64,000 nt of DNA from contig NZ_JACAOR010000005.1 in assembly GCF_013386115.1 (NCBI RefSeq), positions 162,461 through 226,460 on the forward strand, in the 5' to 3' direction. Shown here piece after piece: positions 16,806 to 25,537 of this stretch; the stretch's first letter is position 1; each line of letters begins with the position of its first letter. The notes under the pieces were generated by a model. That model ran no database searches and was not told the origin of the DNA. It was given only the letters and a program-made list of their open reading frames with translations. The position numbers were made by a program, and so were the translations under genes. The DNA comes from Pseudomonas gingeri (GTDB lineage Bacteria > Pseudomonadota > Gammaproteobacteria > Pseudomonadales > Pseudomonadaceae).

Positions 16806-17093
16806 ATGCAAAGTGTTTTGAGCAACAGGGTCGTGAGCGTCTCCGAGCTCAAGAAAAACCCCTCTGCCGTATTGAGTGAAGCAGGAGGCGAACCCGTGGC
16901 GGTACTGAACCATAATCGCGTAATGGGCTATATGGTGCCTGCTGACGTATTCGAGATGATGATGGAGCGTCTGGACGATCTGGAACTCGCGCAGTTGGCC
17001 AGAGAACGCATCGAAGCCAATGAACCCCCTGTACGTGTTTCTCTGGACGACTTGATTGCCGAAGCCCAGGCCGATATCGAACATGGGCGCTGA
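16806..17093 (+). CDS. RelB/Phd (StbD)-type antitoxin
   Basis: A 95-residue antitoxin. The N-terminal part RVVSVSELKKNPSAVLSEAG followed by EPVAVLNHNRVMGYMVPAD is the Phd/YefM DNA-binding fold; the C-terminal ~40 residues (LARERIEANEPPVRVSLDDL) would wrap the toxin. ATG 16806 has AGGAG 7-8 bases upstream. It overlaps the toxin gene by 11 bases, so the two are translated together. It probably neutralises the toxin and represses the promoter. Confidence 0.88.
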   Translation: MQSVLSNRVVSVSELKKNPSAVLSEAGGEPVAVLNHNRVMGYMVPADVFEMMMERLDDLELAQLARERIEANEPPVRVSLDDLIAEAQADIEHGR

Positions 17094-17373
17094 ATACAGT
17101 ATTGAATGGGACCCAAAGGCCCTGAAGGAACTGCGCAATCTCGATGCGGTTCTTCGAGTGCAATTGCTACGCAAGCTTGAAGAGCGTCGACATGCGCCGC
17201 GTGTTTCAGGTGATGCGCTTCACGGTCTCAAGGATTGCTACAAGATCAAGCTGCGCGGGTCAGGATATCGACTCGTCTATCGTGTCGAGGACGAGCGAAT
17301 TGTTGTTGTCGTGCTGGCGATAGGCAAGCGAGAGCGTAGCGCCGTGTATGAACAGGCCAGGAAGCGTACCTGA
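17083..17373 (+). CDS. RelE/ParE-superfamily toxin
   Basis: A 96-residue toxin: YSIEWDPKALKELRNLDAVL and LLRKLEERRHAPRVSGDALH followed by CYKIKLRGSGYRLVYRVEDE and VVVVLAIGKRERSAVYEQA. K/R residues (R in SGYRLVY, R in GKRER) and the C-terminal YE are those of RelE mRNA interferases, so cleavage of ribosome-bound mRNA is likely. Start ATG 17083 lies inside the antitoxin gene. The length is typical (about 85-100). Confidence 0.88.
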   Translation: MGAEYSIEWDPKALKELRNLDAVLRVQLLRKLEERRHAPRVSGDALHGLKDCYKIKLRGSGYRLVYRVEDERIVVVVLAIGKRERSAVYEQARKRT

Positions 17374-17404
17374 CTTTTACGATATTGCTTCATCTGCGCG
17401 TCTT

Positions 17405-17457
17405 GTGACGCAGAGCGTCACGGGCTGCATGCCCACGCAGAGCGTGGGAACGATCAA
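17405..17457. repeat. CGCTCTGCGT-type repeats
   Basis: GTGACGCAGAGCGTCAC and CCCACGCAGAGCGTGGG are two adjacent perfect palindromes of the second repeat family, followed by GAACGATC. They close the toxin-antitoxin island on the right. Confidence 0.8.
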
Positions 17458-17492
17458 CTTGTGCTTGTCCCCGGCCCGTGCACGACGCGGTC

Positions 17493-17519
17493 CTGTAGGA
17501 GCAAGCTTGCTCGCGAGGG
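17493..17519. repeat. Single REP-type element
   Basis: TGTAGGAGCAAGCTTGCTCG: a variant REP palindrome (GAGCAAGCTTGCTC) at the 3' end of the leftward Lrp-type gene. Confidence 0.7.
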
Positions 17520-17556
17520 GGTGCGAAGCGCCCCCAAAACCGGCAAACACGCACGT

Positions 17557-18030
17557 TCAGACGCAATGCAGGCTCTTCACCTTGCCATTCGTGTCCAGAT
17601 GCCCCAACGGCACCCGTGGCTCGACGGCGCTCGACAGCACGATCGAGGTCTTGCTGAAACCGAACTGGGCAATCCGGTTGATCAATTCTTCCAGCTCTCC
17701 CATCGAGCCCACCGCCGCCTGCATGATCACGCAGGGATCGCCGGTCACCCGATGGCATTCGGTGATCTGCGGGATCTGCGCCAGGTCGTCATAGACCTGT
17801 TGCCTGCCGTGCTGGTTGAGCCGCAACTCGATCACGCACTGGATCGGCAGGCCGATCTTGGCCATGTCCACCTTGGCCTGGTAGCCGGTGATCACACCGC
17901 TGCTCTCCAGCTTGGCCACCCGCTCGGCCACCGCCGGGGCGGAAAGGTTGACCTTGCGCGCCAGTTCGGCGAAGGAGGCGCGGCCGTTTTCCAGCAGGGC
18001 ACCGAGGATCAAACGGTCGTACTTGTCCAT
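17557..18030 (-). CDS. Lrp/AsnC-family transcriptional regulator
   Basis: A 157-residue Lrp-type regulator. HTH: DRLILGALLENGRASFAELA then LARKVNLSAPAVAERVAKLE, recognition helix SAPAVAERVAK. RAM domain: VTGDPCVIMQAAVGSMGELE. It is divergent from an EamA-type exporter, 158 bases apart, an arrangement typical of amino-acid exporters controlled by an Lrp regulator. The ligand is not determined. Confidence 0.87.
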   Translation of the reverse strand: MDKYDRLILGALLENGRASFAELARKVNLSAPAVAERVAKLESSGVITGYQAKVDMAKIGLPIQCVIELRLNQHGRQQVYDDLAQIPQITECHRVTGDPCVIMQAAVGSMGELEELINRIAQFGFSKTSIVLSSAVEPRVPLGHLDTNGKVKSLHCV

Positions 18031-18188
18031 CTACAAGACCTCTGGATCGCGAGCTTTCGAAAGCACGGTTTATACCCGTGATATCCATGTTTTAGAAAGT
18101 GTACCGGCCTGATAACGCGGTTTTGTAACTTATTATTTGTCGATGGCCTTTCTAGAATAACGCTCCCTTGTCCTGCCCTGAGCCGTCC

Positions 18189-19079
18189 ATGCCTGCCCCA
18201 CGCCGTTTTCCGTTACCGCTGATCGGTGCCTTCTTCGCGTTGTATTTCATCTGGGGTTCGACCTACCTGGGCATTCGTATCGGCGTGGAGTCCTGGCCGC
18301 CGCTGATGATGGGCGGCATTCGCTTCGTGATCGCCGGCAGTCTGCTGTACGCCTATCAGCGCTGGCGCGGCGTGCCGGCGCCGACCTGGCGGCAATGGAA
18401 AGCCGCGGGTGCCATCGGCGTGCTGCTGCTCAGTTTTGGCAACGGCGCGGTGACCCTGGCCGAACACACAGGCGTGGCTTCCGGTGTCGCCGCGCTGACG
18501 GTGGCCACGGTGCCGCTGTTCACCCTGCTCTGCGGCTATTTCTGGGGCGCGCGCAATACCGGCCTGGAATGGGCGGGGATTGTGCTGGGCCTGATCGGCA
18601 TCGCCCTGCTGAACATGGGCTCCAACCTGCAAAGCAGTCCGTTTGGCGCTGTCCTGTTGTTGCTGGCCGCGGCGACCTGGGCCTTCGGTTCGGTGTGGAG
18701 CAAGCATCTGCCGCTGCCCCCCGGCGGCATGGCCAGTGCGGCGGAAATGCTGGTGGGTGGCGTGGTCCTGCTGCTGGCCAGCTTGGTCAGGGGCGAGCGC
18801 ATGACCCAGATGCCCTCGACCGAAGGCTGGCTCGCGCTGCTCTACCTGATCGTCTTCGGCTCCATCATCGCCTTCAACGCCTACATGTACCTGTTGAAGC
18901 ATGTGCGCCCGGCGGCGGCCACCAGCTATGCCTACGTCAACCCGGCCGTGGCGGTGTTGCTGGGCATCCTGTTCGCCGACGAACACATCGGCTGGCACGA
19001 GTGCATCGCCATGGGCGTGATCATCAGCGCCGTGGTGCTGATCGGTTTGCCGCAGTGGCGCAAGCCGAAAGAGGCCTGA
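18189..19079 (+). CDS. EamA (DMT) family exporter, YedA-like
   Basis: A 296-residue inner-membrane protein with ten predicted helices in two EamA repeats: FFALYFIWGSTYLGIRIGVE (first repeat, with the WGSTYLGI motif) and LLLLAAATWAFGSVWSKHLP (second). The ending AVLLGILFADEHIGWHECIAM is typical. ATG 18189 is chosen; an in-frame GTC/ATG extension to 18168 adds only SCPEPS. It is divergent from the Lrp gene, so amino-acid or metabolite efflux is likely. Yields 57 bases to rhlE downstream. Confidence 0.85.
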   Translation: MPAPRRFPLPLIGAFFALYFIWGSTYLGIRIGVESWPPLMMGGIRFVIAGSLLYAYQRWRGVPAPTWRQWKAAGAIGVLLLSFGNGAVTLAEHTGVASGVAALTVATVPLFTLLCGYFWGARNTGLEWAGIVLGLIGIALLNMGSNLQSSPFGAVLLLLAAATWAFGSVWSKHLPLPPGGMASAAEMLVGGVVLLLASLVRGERMTQMPSTEGWLALLYLIVFGSIIAFNAYMYLLKHVRPAAATSYAYVNPAVAVLLGILFADEHIGWHECIAMGVIISAVVLIGLPQWRKPKEA

Positions 19080-19136
19080 CAGGGTAAACTGCCGCGCATT
19101 GCTTCACTGCGCTGACACTTTCCCTATGGTACCTGC

Positions 19137-20477
19137 ATGACATTCGCTACTCTCGGCCTGATCGAACCCCTGACCCGGGCCCTGGACACCCTCGGCTACA
19201 AGACGCCGACGCCGGTCCAGGCCCAGGCCATTCCCGCCGTGCTGGCCGGCCGCGACCTGATGGCCGCGGCCCAGACCGGCACCGGCAAGACCGCCGGTTT
19301 CGCCCTGCCGCTGTTGCAGTTGCTGACCATGGAAGGACCGAAGGTCGCCGCCAACTCGGTCCGCTCGCTGATCCTGGTCCCGACCCGCGAACTGGCCGAG
19401 CAGGTGCATGAAAGCGTGCGCCAGTACGCCGAGCACCTGCCGCTGAGTACCTATGCGGTGTATGGCGGGGTCAGCATCAACCCGCAGATGATGAAGCTGC
19501 GCAAGGGCGTCGACCTGCTGGTGGCCACGCCGGGGCGCCTGCTCGACCTGTTCCGCCAGAACGCGCTCAAGTTCAACCAGTTGCAGACCCTGGTGCTCGA
19601 CGAAGCCGACCGTATGCTCGACCTCGGTTTCCAGGAAGAGCTGGGCAATATCTACAAGGCCCTGCCGAAAAAACGCCAGACCCTGTTGTTCTCCGCGACG
19701 TTCTCCGATGCGATCCGCCTGCTGGCCGGGCAGATGCTCAACGATCCGCTGAGTATCGAAGTCAGCCCCCGCAACGTGGCGGCCAACACCGTCAAGCAGT
19801 GGGTGGTGACGGTCGACAAGAAGCGCAAGCCGGAACTCTTCGTGCACCTGTTGCGCAAGCACAAGTGGAAGCAGGTGCTGGTGTTCGCCAAGACCCGCAA
19901 CGGTGTCGACCAGTTGGTGGAAAAACTCCAGGGCCTGAGTGTGAACGCCGACGGTATCCATGGCGACAAGCCCCAGGCAACCCGTCAACGGGCGCTGGAC
20001 CGCTTCAAGGCCAGCGAGATCCAGATCCTCGTGGCCACCGATGTCGCGGCCCGTGGCCTGGATATCGAAGACCTGCCGCTGGTGGTCAACTTCGATCTGC
20101 CGATCGTCGCCGAGGACTACATTCACCGTATCGGTCGTACCGGCCGGGCCGGTGCCACCGGTGAGGCGATTTCCCTGGTGTGTGCCGATGAGGTGAACCT
20201 GCTGTCGGCCATCGAGACCCTGACGCGCCAGACGCTGAGCCGCCGTGAAGAACAGGATTTCGAGCCTGAGCACCGTGTGCCGGAAACCGATGCGTCCGGG
20301 CAGGTGGTCAAGAAGCCGAAGAAACCGAAAAAGCCCAAGGCTGCCGGTGGTGGTGGCAAGCGCAACCTGGGCAAGTGGGTGGACAGCGGCGAGAAACCGG
20401 AAGACGTGGCGCCACCGGTCAAGCCGGTGCGCAAGGTGCCGGTATTCAACACCGGGCCGCGTAAACGCAAGCCTTGA
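19137..20477 (+). CDS. rhlE: DEAD-box RNA helicase RhlE
   Basis: A 446-residue DEAD-box helicase. Q motif GYKTPTPVQAQAIP, Walker A AQTGTGKTAGFALPLLQLL, PTRELAEQV (Ia), DEADRMLDLGF (II), SATF (III), ATDVAARGLDIEDLPLVVNF (V) and HRIGRTGRAGATG (VI) are all present. The C-terminal tail is lysine-rich (KKPKKPKKPKAAGGGGKRN), the normal RNA-binding extension of RhlE. It probably acts in ribosome assembly and RNA turnover in the cytoplasm. Confidence 0.93.
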   Translation: MTFATLGLIEPLTRALDTLGYKTPTPVQAQAIPAVLAGRDLMAAAQTGTGKTAGFALPLLQLLTMEGPKVAANSVRSLILVPTRELAEQVHESVRQYAEHLPLSTYAVYGGVSINPQMMKLRKGVDLLVATPGRLLDLFRQNALKFNQLQTLVLDEADRMLDLGFQEELGNIYKALPKKRQTLLFSATFSDAIRLLAGQMLNDPLSIEVSPRNVAANTVKQWVVTVDKKRKPELFVHLLRKHKWKQVLVFAKTRNGVDQLVEKLQGLSVNADGIHGDKPQATRQRALDRFKASEIQILVATDVAARGLDIEDLPLVVNFDLPIVAEDYIHRIGRTGRAGATGEAISLVCADEVNLLSAIETLTRQTLSRREEQDFEPEHRVPETDASGQVVKKPKKPKKPKAAGGGGKRNLGKWVDSGEKPEDVAPPVKPVRKVPVFNTGPRKRKP

Positions 20478-20490
20478 GGCGAGCCCCCTT

Positions 20491-20641
20491 GTGGGAGCCG
20501 GCTTGCCGGCGATTGTGATCTGAAGGTTGATCGTTCCCACGCTCCGCGTGGGAATGCCTCCCCGGACGCTCTGCGTCCGCTGCGAATCTGTGACGCGGAG
20601 CGTCACGAGCTGCATTCCCACGTGGAGCATGGGAACGATCG
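20491..20641. repeat. Mixed REP / CGCTCCGCG repeat array
   Basis: A half REP (GTGGGAGCCGGCTTGCCGGC) is followed by GATCGTTCCCACGCTCCGCG, GGACGCTCTGCGTCC, GTGACGCGGAGCGTCAC and an inverted TTCCCACGTGGAGCATGGGA copy. Both families are present side by side between convergent genes. Confidence 0.88.
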
Positions 20642-20657
20642 GTGAATGGCCGCTACT

Positions 20658-21929
20658 TCAGGCCTGCCGCCGCAACCACTCCAGCATCCCTTTCCCCGCC
20701 ACCCGTCCGCTGGCAAAGCAGGCGGTCAGCAGGTAGCCGCCGGTCGGCGCTTCCCAATCCAGCATCTCGCCGGCACAGAACACGCCCGGCAACGCCTTGA
20801 GCATCAACTGTTCGTCCATGGCTTCGAAAGGAACGCCGCCGGCGCTGCTGATGGCTTCATCCAGCGGGCGGGTGGCGACCAGTTTCAGCGGCAGGGCCTT
20901 GATCGCAGCGGCCAGTCGAGCGGCGTCGGCGAAGCAGGCGGCATCCGTCAGCTCACGCAGCAACGCCGCCTTGACCCCGTCGATGCCGACCTGGCTGTGC
21001 AGGTGCTTGGCCATGGAGCGTGAACCCCGCGGTTTCGACAGGGCGGCCTGGATCTGTCCCTGGGTCTTGCCCGGCAGCAGGTCGATTTCGATGATCGCCG
21101 AGCCGCTCTGGTTGATCTGCTCGCGAATCGGCGCGGACAAGGCGTAGATCAGGCTGCCCTCGATGCCGCTGGCGGTGATCACGCATTCGCCCAGGCGTGG
21201 CACGCTATGTTGCAGGCCGATGGCGACGTTTTTCAGCGGGGCTCCGGCAAATTTGTCGCGCAGCAGCTCGCTCCAGGCCTCGACTTCAAATCCACAATTG
21301 CTCGGCTGCAGCGGGGCGACGGACACGCCTTGTTGTGCCAGCAACGGCAACCAGGCGCCATCGGAGCCCAGGCGCGCCCAACTGCCACCGCCCAGGGCCA
21401 GCAGGGTGGCGTCGGCCTGGACCATGGTTTCACCGTCCGGGCTGTGGATAACCAGCTTGCCATCCTGCCAGCCCGTCCAGCGATGGCGGGTGTGGATAAC
21501 TACCCCGGCATCGCGCAGGCGCTTGAGCCAGGCGCGCAGCAGCGGGGCGGCCTTCATGTCGCTGGGAAAGACCCGGCCGGAACTGCCGACAAACGTAGTT
21601 ATCCCCAGGCCGTGAATCCACTCGCACAGCTCGTCGGCGCCAAAGGCCCGCAGCATCGGGGCGATCTGCGGGGCGCGCTCGGCATACCGCGAGAGAAACG
21701 CCGGGTAGGGCTCGGAATGAGTGATGTTCATGCCGCCGACGCCGGCCAGCAGGAACTTGCGTCCCACCGACGGCATGCCGTCGTAGAGGTCGACCCGGAC
21801 GCCCGCCTGGCTCAGGACTTCAGCGGCCATCAGGCCGGCGGGGCCGCCACCGATAATGGCGACGCGGGGAGAGGGGGAGGAGGCTGTACGGGTCATGGCG
21901 GGCTGCGAAGTGGCGTGATAGGCGGGCAT
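20658..21929 (-). CDS. NAD(P)/FAD-dependent oxidoreductase, BaiN/HI0933-like
   Basis: A ~423-residue flavoprotein of the TIGR03862/HI0933-like group. VAIIGGGPAGLMAAEVLSQ is the FAD-binding Rossmann motif; GRKFLLAGVGGMNITHSEP is the group-specific motif; the C-terminal GGVPFEAMDEQLMLKALPGV and FCAGEMLDWEAPTGGYLLT close the FAD site. The start is uncertain: 21929 (MPAYHATSQ) or 21896 (MTRTASSPS), with no strong ribosome site at either. The substrate is unknown. No neighbours suggest a pathway. Confidence 0.82.
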   Translation of the reverse strand: MPAYHATSQPAMTRTASSPSPRVAIIGGGPAGLMAAEVLSQAGVRVDLYDGMPSVGRKFLLAGVGGMNITHSEPYPAFLSRYAERAPQIAPMLRAFGADELCEWIHGLGITTFVGSSGRVFPSDMKAAPLLRAWLKRLRDAGVVIHTRHRWTGWQDGKLVIHSPDGETMVQADATLLALGGGSWARLGSDGAWLPLLAQQGVSVAPLQPSNCGFEVEAWSELLRDKFAGAPLKNVAIGLQHSVPRLGECVITASGIEGSLIYALSAPIREQINQSGSAIIEIDLLPGKTQGQIQAALSKPRGSRSMAKHLHSQVGIDGVKAALLRELTDAACFADAARLAAAIKALPLKLVATRPLDEAISSAGGVPFEAMDEQLMLKALPGVFCAGEMLDWEAPTGGYLLTACFASGRVAGKGMLEWLRRQA

Positions 21930-21941
21930 TCTACGTTTTCT

Positions 21942-22048
21942 TGTGGGAGTGGGCTTGCCCACGAAGAGCGAAAGCGCGGTTGATCGCTACCATGCGTGGT
22001 AAGAATCAACACCGTGTCGTGTCATTCGCGGGCAAGCCCGCTCCCACA
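21942..22048. repeat. BIME-like REP pair
   Basis: TGTGGGAGTGGGCTTGCCCA and, inverted, CGGGCAAGCCCGCTCCCACA, with a 60-base interior; an extra GCCCACTCCCACAGG copy follows at 22050. Confidence 0.8.
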
Positions 22049-22203
22049 AAGCCCACTCCCACAGGGGAGCTGCCGGGCTCATCAGGAGGGCTGTACGAAA
22101 AACATACAGCCATCTGTAGCCCTTTCTTTATGCGGTCTGTAGCGCATTTCACTCAGGTTATCCACAGGCGGTTCCACAGGCATTGTGGGTAAGCGAGCAG
22201 GCT

Positions 22204-23124
22204 TCAGTGACAACCTGATGACGTCCAGACCCGCTGCGCACTGTGGTGCAGGATGCCGTGGCGCCGCGCCAGGGCCTGGCGGTCCTTGCTGTAGCCGCCG
22301 CCGATCACGCCGACCACCGGGATATCCCGGCCCAGGCAATGGCGCAGGACCCGTTCATCGCGGGCCGCCACCCCTTCGTCGGTCAGTTTCAGGTAGCCCA
22401 GGGCATCGTCCTTGTGCACATCCACTCCGGCGTCGTACAGCACCAGGTCCGGCTGGTAGAGCGGCAGCAGGTAATTCAGGGCGTCATCCACCACCTTGAG
22501 GTAGTCGGCATCGCCCATGCCCATGGGCAGGGGAATGTCCCAATCGCTGCGGGCCTTGCGCGCCGGGAAGTTTTTCTCGCAATGCAGGGAAACCGTGATG
22601 GCTTCGGGAGTGTCTTCAAGGATACGGGCAGTGCCGTCGCCCTGGTGCACGTCGCAATCGAAGATCAGCACCCTTTCGACACGCCCACTGGCCAGCAGGT
22701 AGTGGCTGATCACTGCCAGGTCGTTGAAGATGCAGAAGCCCGCCGGGTGATCGTAGTGGGCGTGGTGGGTGCCGCCGGCCAGGTGGCAGGCCAGGCCATG
22801 TTCCAGGGCCTGTTCGGCGGCCAGCAGCGAACCGCCGACCGCGCGCACGGTACGCCGGGCCAGGGCTTCGTTCCAGGGCAGGCCGAGGCGGCGCTGGTCC
22901 TCGCGGGACAGCTCGCCGGCCATGTAGCGCTCGATATAGCCGCGGTCATGGGCCAGGGCGAGGATATCCACGGGACAGATCTGCGGGCGCAGCAGCTCCG
23001 GGTCGCGGGTCAGGCCGCTGTCCACCAGGTGATCGCGCAGCAGGCGGAACTTGTCCATGGGGAAACGATGCTCCGGCGGAAACTCCGGGCTGTAGTCATC
23101 GTGGTAGATCAAAGGCAACGGCAT
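22204..23124 (-). CDS. Histone-deacetylase-fold hydrolase
   Basis: A 306-residue class II-like HDAC family protein, from ATG 23124 (MPLPLIYHDDYSPEFPPEH). A longer upstream open frame is an antisense shadow of the GNAT gene. Zinc and catalytic motifs: GGTHHAHYDHPAGFCIFND (tandem histidines), FDCDVHQGDGTA (D and H ligands) and LYDAGVDVHKDDALGYL (third aspartate). In bacteria such enzymes deacetylate small molecules (acetoin AcuC, acetylpolyamines) or proteins; there is nothing adjacent that fixes the substrate. The GNAT gene starts 93 bases away on the other strand. Confidence 0.85.
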   Translation of the reverse strand: MPLPLIYHDDYSPEFPPEHRFPMDKFRLLRDHLVDSGLTRDPELLRPQICPVDILALAHDRGYIERYMAGELSREDQRRLGLPWNEALARRTVRAVGGSLLAAEQALEHGLACHLAGGTHHAHYDHPAGFCIFNDLAVISHYLLASGRVERVLIFDCDVHQGDGTARILEDTPEAITVSLHCEKNFPARKARSDWDIPLPMGMGDADYLKVVDDALNYLLPLYQPDLVLYDAGVDVHKDDALGYLKLTDEGVAARDERVLRHCLGRDIPVVGVIGGGYSKDRQALARRHGILHHSAQRVWTSSGCH

Positions 23125-23217
23125 GGCGAATTCATGTAGGAATGAGTGAAGGATCTTATCAGCGCGATACACTTGCGAGCAGGGAAACAGCTTTACAAGG
23201 AATCCTGAGGGGGATTG

Positions 23218-23787
23218 ATGGAGCCGATACTGGAACTCGAGAGCGCACGCCTGTTGCTGCGTCAGTGGCGCGATGACGACCTGCCGGAATTTGCCCGGAT
23301 GTGCGCCGATCCTCAAGTGATGCGCTATTTCCCGGTCGCGCTGAGTCGCCTGGAGAGTGCCGCGCTGATCGGTCGGATCCGCGGGCATTTCGCCGAACAT
23401 GGTTTTGGCCTGTGGGCCCTGGAGCGCAAGGACAATGGCGCCTTTATCGGCCTGACCGGACTGGCCCATGTCAACTTCGACGCGGCCTTCACCCCGGCGG
23501 TGGAAATGGGCTGGCGCCTGGCGCGCGAGCACTGGGGGCTGGGCTATGCCAGCGAGGCCGCGTGGACTTCCCTGCGCTGCGGTTTCGATCGCCTGGCGCT
23601 GGAAGAAGTAGTGGCCTTCACCACCGAGACCAACACCCCTTCGCAGAAGGTCATGCAGGCCATCGGCATGCACCATGACCCCCTGGGTGACTTCGAACAC
23701 CCCAGGCTGGCCGCCGATCATCCCTTGCGCAAGCACGTGCTGTACCGCATCAGCCGCGACCAGTGGCTGGAAACCCTGCACGGATAA
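23218..23787 (+). CDS. GNAT-family N-acetyltransferase (RimJ/RimL-like)
   Basis: A 189-residue GNAT protein from ATG 23218, with GGGGG 6-10 bases upstream (a TTG at 23215 is possible). LESARLLLRQWRDDDLPEFA is the usual RimJ/L start; REHWGLGYASEAAWTSLRCG contains the acetyl-CoA pyrophosphate loop (Q/RxxGxG/A-like WGLGYA); ETNTPSQKVMQAIGMHHDPL is the C-terminal motif. It probably acetylates an amine or amino group; divergent from a deacetylase-fold gene. Confidence 0.85.
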   Translation: MEPILELESARLLLRQWRDDDLPEFARMCADPQVMRYFPVALSRLESAALIGRIRGHFAEHGFGLWALERKDNGAFIGLTGLAHVNFDAAFTPAVEMGWRLAREHWGLGYASEAAWTSLRCGFDRLALEEVVAFTTETNTPSQKVMQAIGMHHDPLGDFEHPRLAADHPLRKHVLYRISRDQWLETLHG

Positions 23788-23942
23788 CCCCGGGGTTGGC
23801 CGATCCGCTGCACCGCCGCTGATGGCAAACGCGGTATCATTCAAGGCCTGTGGCGAGTTGTTCAAGGCTCGGCCATTACAAGCACGGATGGCTTGATATC
23901 GTCTTTAAGTGAACTGTATTGCCCTGTGTGAGGAGCGTTTGA

Positions 23943-24812
23943 ATGAGCCAAGTGCTGGAAGACCTGGTCGACTTGCTGACCCTGGAACCCATCGAGGAAA
24001 ACCTCTTTCGCGGGCGCAGCCAGGACCTGGGGTTTCGCCAGCTGTTTGGCGGCCAGGTGCTGGGCCAGTCGCTGTCGGCGGCGAGCCAGACCGTCGAGGA
24101 AGCGCGCCATGTGCATTCGCTGCACGGCTATTTCCTGCGTCCCGGGGATGCCGGCCTGCCGGTGGTGTATTCGGTTGACCGCGTACGCGATGGCGGCAGC
24201 TTCAGTACCCGGCGGGTGACGGCGATCCAGAAGGGCCACCCGATCTTTACCTGCAGTGCCTCGTTCCAGTACGACGAAGAGGGTTTCGAGCACCAGAGCA
24301 GCATGCCGCAGGTGGTGGGGCCGGAGAACCTGCCGTCGGAGCTGGAAATCACCCAGCAACGTGCCCACCTGATCCCCGAGCACATGCGTGACAAGCTGCT
24401 GTGCCCGAAGCCGATCGAAGTGCGCCCGGTGACCGAGAAGGACCCCTACAACCCGCAGCCGTCGGACCCGGTCAAGTACGTCTGGTTCCGCGCCGACGGT
24501 GCCCTGGCCGACTCGCCGGCGCTGCACAAGTACCTGCTCGCCTATGCGTCGGACTTCGGCCTGCTGACCACCTCGCTGCTGCCCCATGGCAAGTCGGTGT
24601 GGCAGAAGGATATGCAGGTCGCCAGTCTCGACCATGCCCTGTGGTTCCACGCCGACCTGCGCGCCGACGACTGGCTGCTGTATGCGATGGACAGTCCCTG
24701 GGCCGGCAATTCCCGTGGTTTCTCCCGCGGCAGTGTGTACAACCGCGCCGGTGTGCTGGTGGCGTCGGTGACCCAGGAAGGTCTGATCCGGCATCGCAAG
24801 GATTGGTCATGA
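23943..24812 (+). CDS. tesB: Acyl-CoA thioesterase II
   Basis: A 289-residue double-hotdog thioesterase, matching TesB. EENLFRGRSQDLGFRQLFGG and QVLGQSLSAASQTVEEARHV form the N-terminal hotdog; HALWFHADLRADDWLLYAMD (catalytic aspartate) and GFSRGSVYNRAGVLVASVTQ ending in QEGLIR (catalytic T and Q) form the C-terminal hotdog. It cleaves medium/long acyl-CoA to free acid and CoA in the cytoplasm. Its stop overlaps the start of the HAD gene by 4 bases (ATGA), implying translational coupling. Confidence 0.92.
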   Translation: MSQVLEDLVDLLTLEPIEENLFRGRSQDLGFRQLFGGQVLGQSLSAASQTVEEARHVHSLHGYFLRPGDAGLPVVYSVDRVRDGGSFSTRRVTAIQKGHPIFTCSASFQYDEEGFEHQSSMPQVVGPENLPSELEITQQRAHLIPEHMRDKLLCPKPIEVRPVTEKDPYNPQPSDPVKYVWFRADGALADSPALHKYLLAYASDFGLLTTSLLPHGKSVWQKDMQVASLDHALWFHADLRADDWLLYAMDSPWAGNSRGFSRGSVYNRAGVLVASVTQEGLIRHRKDWS

Positions 24813-25402
24813 GTCTGTCCGAGGTTCGTCACTGGGTGTTCGACATGGATGGCACCCTGACCGTTGCCGTGCATGATTTCGCCGCCATTCGCGTGGCCCT
24901 GTCGATTCCTCCGGAAGACGACATCCTGACCCACCTGGCAGCGCTGCCGGCCGATGAGGCGGCGGCCAAGCATGCCTGGTTGCTGGAGCATGAGCGGGAT
25001 CTGGCCCTGGGCTCGCAAGCGGCGGTCGGTGCGGTGGAGCTGGTACGCGAGCTGGCCGGACGGGGCTATCGCCTGGGGATCCTGACGCGCAATGCCCGCG
25101 AACTGGCCCATGTGACGCTGCAGGCCATCGGTCTGGCCGACTGCTTTGCCGAAGCCGATGTGCTGGGCCGCGATGACGCACCGCCCAAGCCGCATCCGGG
25201 TGGTTTGCTGAAACTGGCCGAGGCCTGGGACGTCGCGCCGGCCGAGATGGTGATGGTCGGCGATTACCGCTTCGACCTGGACTGCGGACGGGCGGCGGGG
25301 GCACGGACGGTGTTGGTCAACCTGCCGGATAACCCGTGGCCGGAGCTCACGGACTGGCATGCCGAGGATTGTGTGGCGTTGCGGGAGATGCTGTCGGCTT
25401 GA
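24809..25402 (+). CDS. HAD-superfamily hydrolase
   Basis: A 197-residue HAD phosphatase. Motif I HWVFDMDGTLTVAVHDFAAI (DxDGT), motif II ILTRNARE (threonine), motif III KPHPGGLL (lysine) and motif IV MVGDYRFDLDCGRAAGART (GDxxxD). The cap is a small helical domain (IPPEDDILTHLAALPADEAA region). It belongs to the phosphoglycolate-phosphatase-like subgroup, but the substrate is not known. Translationally coupled to tesB through an ATGA overlap. Confidence 0.87.
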   Translation: MSLSEVRHWVFDMDGTLTVAVHDFAAIRVALSIPPEDDILTHLAALPADEAAAKHAWLLEHERDLALGSQAAVGAVELVRELAGRGYRLGILTRNARELAHVTLQAIGLADCFAEADVLGRDDAPPKPHPGGLLKLAEAWDVAPAEMVMVGDYRFDLDCGRAAGARTVLVNLPDNPWPELTDWHAEDCVALREMLSA

Positions 25403-25404
25403 GG

Positions 25405-25500
25405 GCCGCATCGCTGGCAAGCCAGCTCCCACATAGGATCGCATTGTGGCGCCTTGCGCGATCCACCGTGGGAGCTGGCTTGTCGGGGCGCCGCATCGCG
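25405..25500. repeat. REP pair between convergent genes
   Basis: GCATCGCTGGCAAGCCAGCTCCCAC (25408-25432) and GTGGGAGCTGGCTTGTCGGGGCG (25468-25490) are REP elements in inverted order, 35 bases apart. Confidence 0.8.
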
Positions 25501-25537
25501 GCGAAGGGGCCGGTCCAGGCAGCACATCCCCCGCCCT

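Noticed and set aside
23125..23865. N-terminal extension of the histone-deacetylase-fold gene
   Set aside because: The frame is open to 23865 but is antisense to the GNAT gene there, and homologous sequence starts at MPLPLIYHDD (23124).
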